Origin: Brevundimonas bacteroides DSM 4726
Lineage (GTDB): Bacteria > Pseudomonadota > Alphaproteobacteria > Caulobacterales > Caulobacteraceae
NCBI RefSeq assembly: GCF_000701445.1
Contig: NZ_JNIX01000013.1
Span: 1-64,000, forward strand
Length of the DNA: 64,000 nt
Direction: 5' to 3'
A model generated the notes under the pieces. It was not told where the DNA came from, ran no database searches, and was given only the letters and a program-made list of their open reading frames with translations. Both the position numbers and the translations under genes were made by a program. This document shows, piece by piece, positions 8,495-19,809 of this stretch (position 1 is its first letter; every line of letters begins with the position of its first letter).

Positions 8495-8982
8495 CCCGCC
8501 GCGCTCCAGCTCAGCTGCACCGAGGTCCGGCCTTCCGGCGTGGGTGCGGCGACGACCTGAAGACTGGCCCGAGCCTTCGCGGCGCCATAGGCCCGCGCGT
8601 CGCCCTGGTTCATGGCCATGACGGACGACAGGCCGGCGGCTTCCGCGCGTTCACGATGAAAGGCGATCACAGCCTCGGGCGGCGCATCGGTCAGGTAGGT
8701 CACCAGACCGCCCGGACCCTCCGGACCGGTGGCTACGACTGGATCGGCCTGGATCGTCGCCCCCGGATAGACGACGGCGAAGGCTGGAGCGCCGTCCGTC
8801 GCCGGTTGCGCCGGGACCGTCGAGCCAGAGGGTTCACTCGCCGCCGTCCCGGAAATGGAAACCGCGCCAGGCGTTTCCGTTTCCGGCGAGGTGGCCGCCT
8901 CATCGTCGTCCTTCAAACCGGAACAGGCCGCCAGCGATCCCATGGCCGCGAGGCCGAGGGCTGTTGCCCAGATACGCTTCAT
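8491..8982 (-). CDS. Putative lipoprotein of unknown function
   Basis: 163 residues from the ATG at 8982, chosen because it gives a lipoprotein signal (MKRIWATALG... LAACSG); the open frame extends further but into unlikely sequence. After an acidic, Thr/Pro/Ser-rich linker comes a compact region containing VVYPGATIQADPV, FHRERAEAAGLSSVMAMN and ASLQVVAAP. That order (a pressure-type YPGA segment, then a helix FHRERAEAAG, then β strands) recalls small periplasmic domains of unknown function in Caulobacterales and sphingomonads. I do not recognise a function. It is transcribed with the phosphatase downstream (4-base overlap). Confidence 0.75.
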   Translation of the reverse strand: MKRIWATALGLAAMGSLAACSGLKDDDEAATSPETETPGAVSISGTAASEPSGSTVPAQPATDGAPAFAVVYPGATIQADPVVATGPEGPGGLVTYLTDAPPEAVIAFHRERAEAAGLSSVMAMNQGDARAYGAAKARASLQVVAAPTPEGRTSVQLSWSAAG

Positions 8983-9061
8983 CCCTGTGTCGTCCTGTTC
9001 GACGTCTTGTTGGATGCACCGTGGCCCATCGAAACGGCGCCAGCAAGGCGCTGGTGCGGCG

Positions 9062-9400
9062 TTAATCGAAGATGTCGAAGATGCTGTCGCGCTTCTTCTT
9101 GCGGTAGCGGTAGTCGTCATCGTCTCGGTATCGCGGCTGGTCGCGGTATCCGTACTGCGGCGGTTGGGGTTGCTGCGGCTGGCCCCAGGGGCCCGGCTGG
9201 GGCGCGGCCTGCGGGGGCGGCGCATAGGCCGGCTGGGCGGCCGCCGGCGCCGCGGTGGCGGCAGCCTGCTCCATCAGCTTTTCCAGCTCGCCGCGGTCCA
9301 GCCAGACGCCCCGGCAGGTCGGGCACATGTCGAACTGGACGCCGCCGCGATCCAGGGTCTGCATCTGGGCATTGTCGTTGGGGCACATCAGCAGGGGCAT
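9062..9400 (-). CDS. zf-TFIIB zinc-ribbon protein
   Basis: 112 residues. The N-terminus has two CxxC-type pairs, MCPNDN and MCPTCRGVWLDRGELEKL, the pattern of the zf-TFIIB family (a small zinc ribbon whose second knuckle continues into a GVWLDRGEL helix). The rest is Pro/Gln/Ala-rich low complexity, then a basic/acidic patch and a C-terminal SIFDIFD peptide that could act as a short docking motif. Only the first zinc pair is unusual: it shows a single Cys (CPND) where many members have CPxC, so metal binding may be partial. The function of the family is not established. Confidence 0.8.
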   Translation of the reverse strand: MPLLMCPNDNAQMQTLDRGGVQFDMCPTCRGVWLDRGELEKLMEQAAATAAPAAAQPAYAPPPQAAPQPGPWGQPQQPQPPQYGYRDQPRYRDDDDYRYRKKKRDSIFDIFD

Positions 9401-9499
9401 GGGCGATCCTTTGCGGCGCGAGGTGTTTCGGGATGGTGAGGCCTCGGCACCGTCGGCGCAACCGGGCGGGGCGTCGCGCCCGTCCCGGTCCGCCCCGCA

Positions 9500-11485
9500 T
9501 CAGCCTTCGGAGAGGACGATCAGCCGGTCCTCGGGCAGGAATTCCAGAACCTCGGCCTTGTCCGGATTGACCACGACGCCACCCATGTTGCGGCCGTCGG
9601 CCTCGTCCTCGTCACGCTTCCTGCGGTAGCCGATGGCGGTCTCGCCGCGCCTCCGGGCTGCTTCGGTCAGGGTGTAGCCGCTAACGGGGCCGGACAGGTC
9701 GACGTAGTCGCCGATCGGCCGCATGTAGATTTCCGACCCGTCCTCATCCAGCAGGTCGGCGAAGATGTCGGACAGGTATTCGTTCTCCGACGCCTGGGCC
9801 AGCATCAGGCTGACCAGCTTGTTGGACACCACGAAGTCGTCGGCGCGGGTGACCTCGGCCAGTTCGCGGTTCCTGATGTCGATCATCTCCGAGACCACGC
9901 TGATGTGGACGCCCAGCCGCTCCGACAGCTTCCTCAGGTGCAGCAGGGTGATCAGGGTGCGGGTGTCGGCCGACTGGGCCTCCATGGTGTCGGAGTACCC
10001 CAGCACCATGATCGAGTCGTAGGACACGGGGTCCAGCGCCTCGATCGAGGCCGCGTGGCCGGTGTCGATCACCTTGGCCTCGACCTTCATGTTTTTCGAG
10101 CCGAGCGGCATGGAGGCGACCTCCTCGGCGAAGCCGGGGGTGTCGGCCGCGATCGTCAGCAGAGAGCCCGGGCGCACGTACTTGGACAGCTCGTAGGCGA
10201 TCAGCGCACCGCGTCGGTTCCAGCCGATGATCAGGGTTCGCTCCGCCTTCCGGCGCACGGCCTTGGGCATACGAATGGCGGAAGCGTCGATCAGGCGCTC
10301 GTCGGGCGGGGTCAGCCGAATGGAGTCGTCGTCCTCAGCGATGATGATGGCGCGGCAGCCCTCGGCAATGACCTCGTCCATCGGCGGGTTCATGCGGGTG
10401 CGGCCATCCGGATAGCGCAGGCCGATCATGGCAGAGTCGCGATAGCCCATGACTGCCTCGCCATAGGTCTTGCCGACCAGGTCCTCGAGTTCGGTCGTGT
10501 AGATTTCGCAGCCGTCGAAATCGAGCAGTTCAGAGTAGACCGCCGACAGACCGACCTGGCGGCTGGATTGGACCACGATGCGCGAGATCAGGTCGTCGGC
10601 CAGAACCAGCTGCACCTCGTCGCCGCCGACGATGCGGGCGACCTCGGCGTTATGGGAATCCCTCAGCTCGGCCGCGATCAGATACCGCTCCTCGCGCCGC
10701 TTGGGGTCGTTGGTCAGGGCCAGGACGGTCTTGATGACCTGGCTGTCAGGGTCGTCGGTGCCTTCCGGCGACACCACGATGATGGAGCGGCAGGCCTGGG
10801 GGTTGACGATCGACAGGTCGAACAGGTCGGTCGGGTCGCCAGAGCGGCAGATGATCTGGGTGTTCTTGAGATCCTCGACCTTGTCGGCGATCTCGTCCTC
10901 CATCTCGACCTTGTCCTTGTTGGCCATGATGACGATGCGCGGATTCTTCCGGCTCTCGTTGGCGATGACCAGTTCGGAGATGATGTCGAAGATGGAGGCC
11001 GACCAGTTCAGGATTATGGTGTGATCGGTCTCGAGCACGCGCGAACGGCCTTTCCGGGCCTCGTCGATCTTGGCGTCCAGACCGGCGGAGATCACCGAGA
11101 TCAGGGCCGAAAAGACCAGGATGCCCATGGCCGTTACGAACAACGTCAGCAGCCGGAAGCTCCAGCCCGTGTCCCCGCCCATGGTGCCGGCGTCCATCGT
11201 CCGCATCAGCGACTGCCAGACCGCCTCGATGAAGTTGAAGCCGCCGTCCGGTCCGATTCCGGTCAGGGCCAGCACGCTGGCGGCGAACAGGATGGTGATC
11301 AGGGTCACGAGGCCCAGCCAGCCGACCAGGGCCATCGCCCCGCCCGACATCGACTTGTCGAAGCCGTACTTGAGCCGCTCGCCCAGGCTGACGGCCCCGA
11401 GCTGGCGATCCTTGGTGGTACCCGGTTTCGCGGTTCCCGCGCCCCTTCCGGCGCGCGCGGCGTTGGCGCGAGTGAGTGAGCCCAT
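9500..11485 (-). CDS. CASTOR/POLLUX-type ion channel with two RCK domains
   Basis: 661 residues. A basic N-terminus is followed by a hydrophobic helix (about 48-75), a re-entrant region (FIEAVWQSLMRTMDAGTMGG) and a second long helix (about 108-140), so the pore unit is of two-TM type. Two tandem NAD-binding/RCK-like domains follow: HTIILNWSASIFDIISELV starts the first and RTLIIGWNRRGALIAYEL the second. This layout and the missing TVGYG filter match the CASTOR/POLLUX/DMI1 family, known from plant nuclear calcium signalling and present but little studied in bacteria. Ion selectivity in bacteria is uncertain. The gene is monocistronic and divergent from gloA across 178 bases. Confidence 0.85.
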   Translation of the reverse strand: MGSLTRANAARAGRGAGTAKPGTTKDRQLGAVSLGERLKYGFDKSMSGGAMALVGWLGLVTLITILFAASVLALTGIGPDGGFNFIEAVWQSLMRTMDAGTMGGDTGWSFRLLTLFVTAMGILVFSALISVISAGLDAKIDEARKGRSRVLETDHTIILNWSASIFDIISELVIANESRKNPRIVIMANKDKVEMEDEIADKVEDLKNTQIICRSGDPTDLFDLSIVNPQACRSIIVVSPEGTDDPDSQVIKTVLALTNDPKRREERYLIAAELRDSHNAEVARIVGGDEVQLVLADDLISRIVVQSSRQVGLSAVYSELLDFDGCEIYTTELEDLVGKTYGEAVMGYRDSAMIGLRYPDGRTRMNPPMDEVIAEGCRAIIIAEDDDSIRLTPPDERLIDASAIRMPKAVRRKAERTLIIGWNRRGALIAYELSKYVRPGSLLTIAADTPGFAEEVASMPLGSKNMKVEAKVIDTGHAASIEALDPVSYDSIMVLGYSDTMEAQSADTRTLITLLHLRKLSERLGVHISVVSEMIDIRNRELAEVTRADDFVVSNKLVSLMLAQASENEYLSDIFADLLDEDGSEIYMRPIGDYVDLSGPVSGYTLTEAARRRGETAIGYRRKRDEDEADGRNMGGVVVNPDKAEVLEFLPEDRLIVLSEG

Positions 11486-11663
11486 GATGCGGTCAGTCCC
11501 CCAGAAATCTCACCGGTCCCCCGACCGGTCTTTCTCCGTGAACGAAGCGAAATCGTCTTTCCCCGAAGCGCGTTGTCGTCATTAGTGATGTCCGATCACC
11601 TTGGGAAGCTGACGATTTCCGATTAAGGGACCGCACTGCCCACCGCCCCTTCGGAGAGCCGTC

Positions 11664-12104
11664 ATGCGCTATCTGCACACCATGGTCCGGGTGAGGGATC
11701 TGGACACCTCCCTGCGCTTCTGGACCGATCTGCTGGGCCTGCGGGAAGTGCGCCGCATGGAGAACGAGAAGGGCCGCTTCACCCTGGTGTTCCTCGCCGC
11801 GCCGAAGGACCTGGAGAGGTCCGCCACCGAGCGGTCGCCGGAGGTCGAGCTGACGTACAACTGGGATCCGGAGGAGTACACGGGCGGGCGCAATTTCGGC
11901 CACCTGGCCTACAAATTCGACAATATCTACAAGGCCTGTCAGCGACTGATGGACGCCGGCGTGGTCATCAACCGTCCGCCGCGCGACGGGCGCATGGCGT
12001 TTGTCCGCTCACCGGACGGCATCTCGATCGAGCTGCTGCAGGAAGGCGAGCCACTGGCGCCTGCCGAGCCCTGGGTGTCGATGCCGAACATCGGGACGTG
12101 GTGA
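11664..12104 (+). CDS. gloA: Lactoylglutathione lyase (glyoxalase I)
   Basis: 146 residues of the VOC superfamily. Isomerises the hemithioacetal of methylglyoxal and glutathione to S-lactoylglutathione. The four metal ligands expected from E. coli GlxI can be assigned: His5 (MRYLHTMVRV), Glu62 (EVELTYNW), His80 (RNFGHLAYK) and Glu123 (DGISIELLQ). The RMENEKGRFTLVFL and PRDGRMAFVRSPDG segments are standard. The insertion-free length fits the Ni/Co-dependent bacterial form. Its stop overlaps the start of the following lipoprotein gene. Confidence 0.94.
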   Translation: MRYLHTMVRVRDLDTSLRFWTDLLGLREVRRMENEKGRFTLVFLAAPKDLERSATERSPEVELTYNWDPEEYTGGRNFGHLAYKFDNIYKACQRLMDAGVVINRPPRDGRMAFVRSPDGISIELLQEGEPLAPAEPWVSMPNIGTW

Positions 12105-12712
12105 TGCGTCTGGCGACAGCGGTCGGGCTTACGCTCGCCCTGGCGGCCTGCGCCTCGACCTCGGAGACCTATCCGGGGCGAACGGCGACCGAGCAGCTGC
12201 TGCTGGCGCGCGCGGCGGACCTCGCGGTCGAGGGGTTGCGTCTTCCGGTAGCCGACGGCGCGCGCGTGTTCGTGGACAATCGCTTCTTCGGAGGCGAAGG
12301 CTCAGGCTATGCGACCTCGACGGTTCGCGCCGCCCTGTCGCAGCGGGGCTATGCGCTCGCCGACGACAAGGCCCAGGCCGACGCGGTGTTCGAGCTGCGC
12401 GCCGGGACGCTCTCCATCGAGCAGATGCGCCGGGTCGTCGGCTTGCCGCCGCTGGCCTTGCCGATCAACGAGAACCTGAACGTCGTCTCGATCCCCGAAT
12501 TGAGCCTCTACAGCCGCAGGGACCGGGTGGGCGTCGCCGAATTTTCGGGGTTCGTCTACGACGCGGGGACCGGCGCGCCGCTGGGCGCTGTCACGCCCAT
12601 GATCGGCGAGTATCGAATTCGCAGCCACAAGGTGCTGATGATGGTCACCTGGGGCCAGCAGTCGGCGCGGCCTGGCGAACGCGATCCCGGCGACAGCTGG
12701 CGCGAGTTCTAG
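12104..12712 (+). CDS. Putative lipoprotein of unknown function
   Basis: 202 residues from ATG at 12104, which shares its A with the gloA stop codon; two in-frame GTGs lie just upstream. The lipobox is LAACAS. The mature part has EQLLLARAADLAVEGL, VFVDNRFF, RAALSQRGYAL and a β-rich stretch SLYSRRDRVGVAEFSGFVYD, resembling small envelope lipoproteins of unknown function that have a surface-exposed SLYSRxDR-type strand. I do not recognise a specific activity. The stop TAG overlaps the stop of the convergent gene in the palindrome CTAG (12709-12712). Confidence 0.75.
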   Translation: MRLATAVGLTLALAACASTSETYPGRTATEQLLLARAADLAVEGLRLPVADGARVFVDNRFFGGEGSGYATSTVRAALSQRGYALADDKAQADAVFELRAGTLSIEQMRRVVGLPPLALPINENLNVVSIPELSLYSRRDRVGVAEFSGFVYDAGTGAPLGAVTPMIGEYRIRSHKVLMMVTWGQQSARPGERDPGDSWREF

Positions 12713-13140
12713 CGGCCGCAGGCGACCCGGTGCAGCGTCCATCCGGCCGCCGCGCCAGGCAGGGCGAGGGAAGCGACGAAGGCCCAGGGCTCCCAGGCGG
12801 TCGCCGGTTCGCCTGCCGCCAGGATGAAGATTGCGCCCGCGAGCGCGGACAACACGGCACCGGCCACCACGGCGTCCCGGCGGCTCCTCCGGCCCGTCCT
12901 CGACAGCACCAGCCAGGCAGGCGTGCCGATGACGATCAGACCGGCCATGTAGACCACGAAGGCGTAGATCGTGGCGGCTGGCAGGACCCAGGTCCCCCTG
13001 CCGACCTTGTCCCAGCCACCTTCATTGGCCAGCGAGGCATAAGTGCTGATGGCCGCGAACCCGATGGTCACGATGACCGCGCCCGCCAGCGCCGCCGCCG
13101 GATAGGCCAGGGCGACCGCGCCCCATCCCCGCGTCTTCAT
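12709..13140 (-). CDS. Four-helix membrane protein of unknown function
   Basis: 143 residues from ATG at 13140; an upstream start at 13173 is possible but adds a polar, unlikely N-terminus. Four hydrophobic segments are visible (about 8-30, 50-70, 84-104 and 113-135) separated by short polar loops with RTGRRSRRDA on the positive side. No known family motif. The gene is convergent with the lipoprotein gene and their stop codons share four bases. Confidence 0.7.
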   Translation of the reverse strand: MKTRGWGAVALAYPAAALAGAVIVTIGFAAISTYASLANEGGWDKVGRGTWVLPAATIYAFVVYMAGLIVIGTPAWLVLSRTGRRSRRDAVVAGAVLSALAGAIFILAAGEPATAWEPWAFVASLALPGAAAGWTLHRVACGR

Positions 13141-13270
13141 CGTCCGCCCCTCCCAAGGTTGACCCGCCAACACGACGCCTTTCTCCGGCGACGGTCAAGC
13201 TTGCAGAAGCTGACGGGGAATGGGCGCGGAGTGCGTGACGCCGCCGCGACCGCCGCCTATGGTCGGCTCC

Positions 13271-16138
<2,868 letters not shown>

Positions 16139-16146
16139 GACCGCGG

Positions 16147-17118
16147 TCAGGCCGCGTTCGTCGCCAGCCAGGCGATGTAGCCCCCGTAGGCGAGAAGCAG
16201 CACGCCCGCCTCCCAGCGCACGATCTTCATGCCCGTGCGGACGAACAGCACCAGCAGGGCCGTCGCGCCGAGCATGACCCACAGGTCGACCCGTGCGATC
16301 TCGGGCGGCACATCCAGCGGCGAGACCATGGCCGTGATCCCGAGGATGCCGAGGACGTTGTAGATGTTCGAGCCGACGACATTGCCCAGGGCGACGTCGG
16401 CGTGCTTGCGCGCAGCCGCCACGACAGAGGTCACAAGTTCGGGCAGGGACGTTCCGACCGCCACCACAGTCAGCCCGATCACCGTGTCGGAAACCCCCAG
16501 ATCCCGCGCGATGACCACCGCCCCGTCGACCAGCAGGCGCGCTCCGCCGATGGTCAGGGCGATACCGACGACCGCCAGCCCCAGGCCGGCCCAAAGGCCA
16601 CCCCTGGCATCGGGCGCGTCTTCCGAGATGTGCTCATACTTGGCCCGTTCGGCGTCCTCGACAGACCGCTCGCCCAGATAGGCGACCACGAGGTAGGCAA
16701 TCAGCAGGGCGATCATGCCCAGGCCCCAGATGAAGCCGATGCGGCCCGCCAGCACCGCCCCGGCGCAGACCGCGCTGGCGATCACCAGCATCCATCCGTC
16801 GCGCCGGAAGGCCGCGCGATCGACAAGGATCGGCGTGATCAGAGCGGCGACGCCGAGGATCAGAAGGATGTTGGCCGTGTTGGACCCGACGATGTTGCCC
16901 ACTGCAATGCCCGGCGATCCCGCCATTGCAGCCGTGATGCTGGTCACCAGCTCGGGTGTGGAGGTGCCGAAGCCCACCAGGGTCAAGCCGATCAGGAGCG
17001 GTGAGACGCCCATTGATTTCGCGGCCGTCGAGGCTCCGCGCACCAGGGTGTCGCCGCCGATCGTCAGCAGTACGAGGCCGCCGGCGAGCATCAGATAGGT
17101 GGTCAGGGTCGCGTCCAT
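16147..17118 (-). CDS. Calcium/sodium antiporter (CaCA family, YrbG-like)
   Basis: 323 residues from ATG at 17118. About ten hydrophobic helices in two homologous halves. The α-repeats that bind the ions are clear: GFGTSTPELVTSI with GNIVGSNTANILLILG in the first half, and AVGTSLPELVTSV with GNVVGSNIYNVLGILG in the second. An acidic loop (ERSVEDAERAKYEHISEDAP) joins the halves. Members exchange cytoplasmic Ca2+ for Na+ (or K+/H+). The gene ends 8 bases past the polA stop on the other strand. Confidence 0.92.
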   Translation of the reverse strand: MDATLTTYLMLAGGLVLLTIGGDTLVRGASTAAKSMGVSPLLIGLTLVGFGTSTPELVTSITAAMAGSPGIAVGNIVGSNTANILLILGVAALITPILVDRAAFRRDGWMLVIASAVCAGAVLAGRIGFIWGLGMIALLIAYLVVAYLGERSVEDAERAKYEHISEDAPDARGGLWAGLGLAVVGIALTIGGARLLVDGAVVIARDLGVSDTVIGLTVVAVGTSLPELVTSVVAAARKHADVALGNVVGSNIYNVLGILGITAMVSPLDVPPEIARVDLWVMLGATALLVLFVRTGMKIVRWEAGVLLLAYGGYIAWLATNAA

Positions 17119-17210
17119 ACGGTGGCGCTTGCCATGATGGGATGTCGTCCGCAATCGTCGGTATGCGCTACGTGACCGGCTGCCGCAGTCGCTGCAGGAC
17201 GAACGAGGCG

Positions 17211-18920
17211 TTACGCCGCCAGGCCCGCCGCCTTCATGAGGCTCTTCAGCGGTGCGATTTGCTCTGGTGACGCCGTCAGCGCTGCCCGCGCCTCGGGCGC
17301 GCGAAACAGCTTGATGGCTTCGGCCTTGGCGCGGTCGGCGGCGGGGCCGAAGGGGGCGGTCTCTCCGGCGGCGAGACGCAGCAGGGCGGCCAGTTTCTGA
17401 TGCGGCGGCGCGGGCGCGCGGGCCAGCTGGGCGGTCAGTTTGGCCTCGGCCTCCACCACGCCTCCGACATGGCCGATGGCCCCGCCGATCTGTTCGGTGT
17501 CATGCTCTGATAGAGCGGCCGCGCGCACCGAGCGGTGCAGCAGGGCCAGCGCCTGGAGCTTGCGCGCCGCCGTCTGGGGCGCGGTGCGCATCTCCTGCTC
17601 AAAGCGCAGCGAGGTCACGCAGGCCGCCAGCCAGCGCGCGGCGGAGCGCTTGTTGGCCACCCCTGTGACGTTCTCGCACAGCCGGGTCAGCTGCTCCGCC
17701 TCGCACAGGACGGTCTCGCAGGGGTCGACGTAAGCCTGGACGAAATCGGCGGTGACCAGGGACTTCGACCGCTCGGTGAAGGCGTTCTGCACCTCCTCCA
17801 GCGTCAGCAGCCGTCCGGCCGTCGCCGTCAGCGACATGGCCAGGGTTCGCAGGATGTCGATCTCGCCCGGCGCATCGGTCGGCCGCAGGCGGCGCGGACC
17901 CATCAGCTCGCGCAGCACCATCCGCGCCAGCGCCGCCGACAGGATGGGATACTCCCCCGCTTCCAGCCGGGCGCCCAGCCGGGCGGCCGGGCCATCGACG
18001 GCGGGCATCAGGAGCGCCATTCTCGGATCCATACGGATCAGGGTCTCGATCTCCCTGGGGGCGACCATGCGGACGACCGCCGCCAGGCTGCCGCCCTGAT
18101 CCAGCGCCGGGCCGAGGATTTCGGACAGGCTGGTCCGAGACCCCATCATTTCGCACAGGATCTGTTCGATCCCGACCATCACCAGTGCGCGTGGCGGGCC
18201 ATCCATCGGCGCGCGGTCGGCGAGATCCATCAGCCGTTCCAGCCGCGCCCGCGCCCCACGCAGCCCGGCCAGCGCTCCGGAGATCACCCCGCCCATGACA
18301 AAGGCGCGGTCCGACGACCCCGCCAGGCGGTGCGCCACATCCGCCAGCGACCGGTTGGCCAGGTCGGGGAACAGGTTCTTGCGGCCCGCCACGACGACCC
18401 GCTCCATCGCGGTCTCGGCCAGCTTCTGATAGTGGCGGATCAGCTCGTGCGCCGCCTGGCCCGTGGCCTGACTTTCGGGAATGGCGACCTTCTGGATGGC
18501 GTGCTGGACCTCGACGCCCGAGGCCTCCAGCCGCTCGACGAGATCGGGCCGATGCAGCAGCTCGAACACCGTCACGCCGTTGCGCGCCAGCCAGTCCTCC
18601 AGCACCCGGCCGATCAACTCGCGGGCATGTGGGGTGTAGAAGTCCTGCGGCGTCATGCAGTTCGGCCGGTCGTCGGCCTCCACGACCCGCTTCTTCGGGG
18701 CCTCCGGCGCGCCGCGCGTCAGGACCGTAACGGAGTTGAACTCCATCGTGTCCGGATCGAGCGTTTCCTTGGTCACGCGCACGGCCACGGCCCGTTTGTC
18801 GGCGAGCGTCTCCTCGGCCACCTCTATCGCCTGCTGGCGGTTCTCGGTCGCCTGCATCAGCGTCCAGGGCGCCGGCGCGGTCTTGCGGATATAGATCTCG
18901 TAGTGGACGGGTCCGGCCAT
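17211..18920 (-). CDS. Large conserved-looking protein of unknown function
   Basis: 569 residues from ATG at 18920 (MAGPVHYEIYIRKTAP); the frame stays open further left but the region upstream looks like promoter. An N-terminal α/β segment (about 1-75: VHYEIYIRK, AIEVAEETLADKRAVAVRV) precedes an almost wholly helical body rich in Ala, Leu and Arg with no membrane segment or signal peptide, so it is probably cytoplasmic. I recognise no catalytic motif. It is divergent from chvI across 184 bases; in rhizobia that position is usually held by pckA, so a link to ChvG/ChvI signalling is possible but unproved. Confidence 0.75.
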   Translation of the reverse strand: MAGPVHYEIYIRKTAPAPWTLMQATENRQQAIEVAEETLADKRAVAVRVTKETLDPDTMEFNSVTVLTRGAPEAPKKRVVEADDRPNCMTPQDFYTPHARELIGRVLEDWLARNGVTVFELLHRPDLVERLEASGVEVQHAIQKVAIPESQATGQAAHELIRHYQKLAETAMERVVVAGRKNLFPDLANRSLADVAHRLAGSSDRAFVMGGVISGALAGLRGARARLERLMDLADRAPMDGPPRALVMVGIEQILCEMMGSRTSLSEILGPALDQGGSLAAVVRMVAPREIETLIRMDPRMALLMPAVDGPAARLGARLEAGEYPILSAALARMVLRELMGPRRLRPTDAPGEIDILRTLAMSLTATAGRLLTLEEVQNAFTERSKSLVTADFVQAYVDPCETVLCEAEQLTRLCENVTGVANKRSAARWLAACVTSLRFEQEMRTAPQTAARKLQALALLHRSVRAAALSEHDTEQIGGAIGHVGGVVEAEAKLTAQLARAPAPPHQKLAALLRLAAGETAPFGPAADRAKAEAIKLFRAPEARAALTASPEQIAPLKSLMKAAGLAA

Positions 18921-19092
18921 TTTTGGGTCCGCTGTTGGCCGTTCATGGTGAACCGAAGGCTTTAAGTTCCGGTTTCGACGCCCCAAATCTGGCCACAACG
19001 ACACTGTGGCCGTAATGTCACCCCGATCTCGGGCGAACGGTTACGCTTGACGTGCGTTGATAGGCCCCGGGCGGCGCGTCCGAGGCTGCGAC

Positions 19093-19098
19093 AAGGAG
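19093..19098 (+). promoter_or_regulatory. Ribosome binding site that fixes the chvI TTG start
   Basis: AAGGAG lies 6 bases before TTG at 19105, an ideal distance, while the in-frame ATG at 19057 has no such site and would add sequence not expected in the family. Confidence 0.75.
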
Positions 19099-19104
19099 AC
19101 GGAC

Positions 19105-19809
19105 TTGGCCAACATCACCCTGGTGGACGACGACGAGAACATCGTGGCTTCGGTCTCGCTGGCGCTGGAAAGCCACGGCCACAAGGTGGTCGCCTATCAC
19201 GACGGGGCCACGGGTCTGGAGGCGCTCGAGCAGACGCCGCCGGACCTCGCCATTCTTGATGTGAAGATGCCTCGCATGGACGGCATGGAGGTGCTGCGCC
19301 GCCTGCGCCAGACTAGCCAGATCCCGGTGATCATGCTGACGTCCAAGGACGAGGAGATCGACGAAATCCTCGGCTTCAACCTCGGGGCCGACGACTACAT
19401 CCACAAGCCGTTCAGCCAGCGGCTGCTGATCGAGCGGGTCAAGGCCCTGCTGCGCCGCTCGGGCGGCGACGGCGGCGAGCCCGAACCCTCGGCGGAATCC
19501 TCGGGCAAGGCGATCCGCCGCGGCAAGCTGGTCATGGACCCGGCGCGCCACGAGAGCACCTGGGACGGCAAGCCGGTGAAGCTGACCGTCACCGAGTTCC
19601 TGCTGCTTCAGGCGCTCGCCCAGCGGCCCGGCTTCGTGAAGAGCCGGGACAACCTGATGGACGCCGCCTACGACGACCAGGTTTATGTCGACGACCGCAC
19701 CATCGACAGCCACGTCAAGCGCATGCGCAAGAAGTTCCGGGTCGTCGACCCTGAGTTCGACGCCATCGAGACCCTGTATGGCGTCGGCTATCGATACCGC
19801 GAGAGCTGA
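19105..19809 (+). CDS. chvI: ChvI response regulator (OmpR family)
   Basis: 234 residues from a TTG start. The receiver domain (about 1-120) has the acidic pocket VDDDEN, the phospho-acceptor Asp52 in [12 protein letters not shown], Thr in [10 protein letters not shown] and Lys in HKPFSQR. A winged-helix DNA-binding domain follows ([34 protein letters not shown]). ChvI works with the kinase ChvG in alphaproteobacteria to control envelope, acid and surface-polysaccharide responses; in Caulobacter it responds to cell-wall and acid stress. Its 3' end overlaps the chvG start by 32 bases. Confidence 0.93.
   Translation: MANITLVDDDENIVASVSLALESHGHKVVAYHDGATGLEALEQTPPDLAILDVKMPRMDGMEVLRRLRQTSQIPVIMLTSKDEEIDEILGFNLGADDYIHKPFSQRLLIERVKALLRRSGGDGGEPEPSAESSGKAIRRGKLVMDPARHESTWDGKPVKLTVTEFLLLQALAQRPGFVKSRDNLMDAAYDDQVYVDDRTIDSHVKRMRKKFRVVDPEFDAIETLYGVGYRYRES

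Noticed and set aside
19047-19070. Promoter for chvI at TTGACG
   Set aside because: No -10 at a proper distance; the sequence after it is GC-rich.
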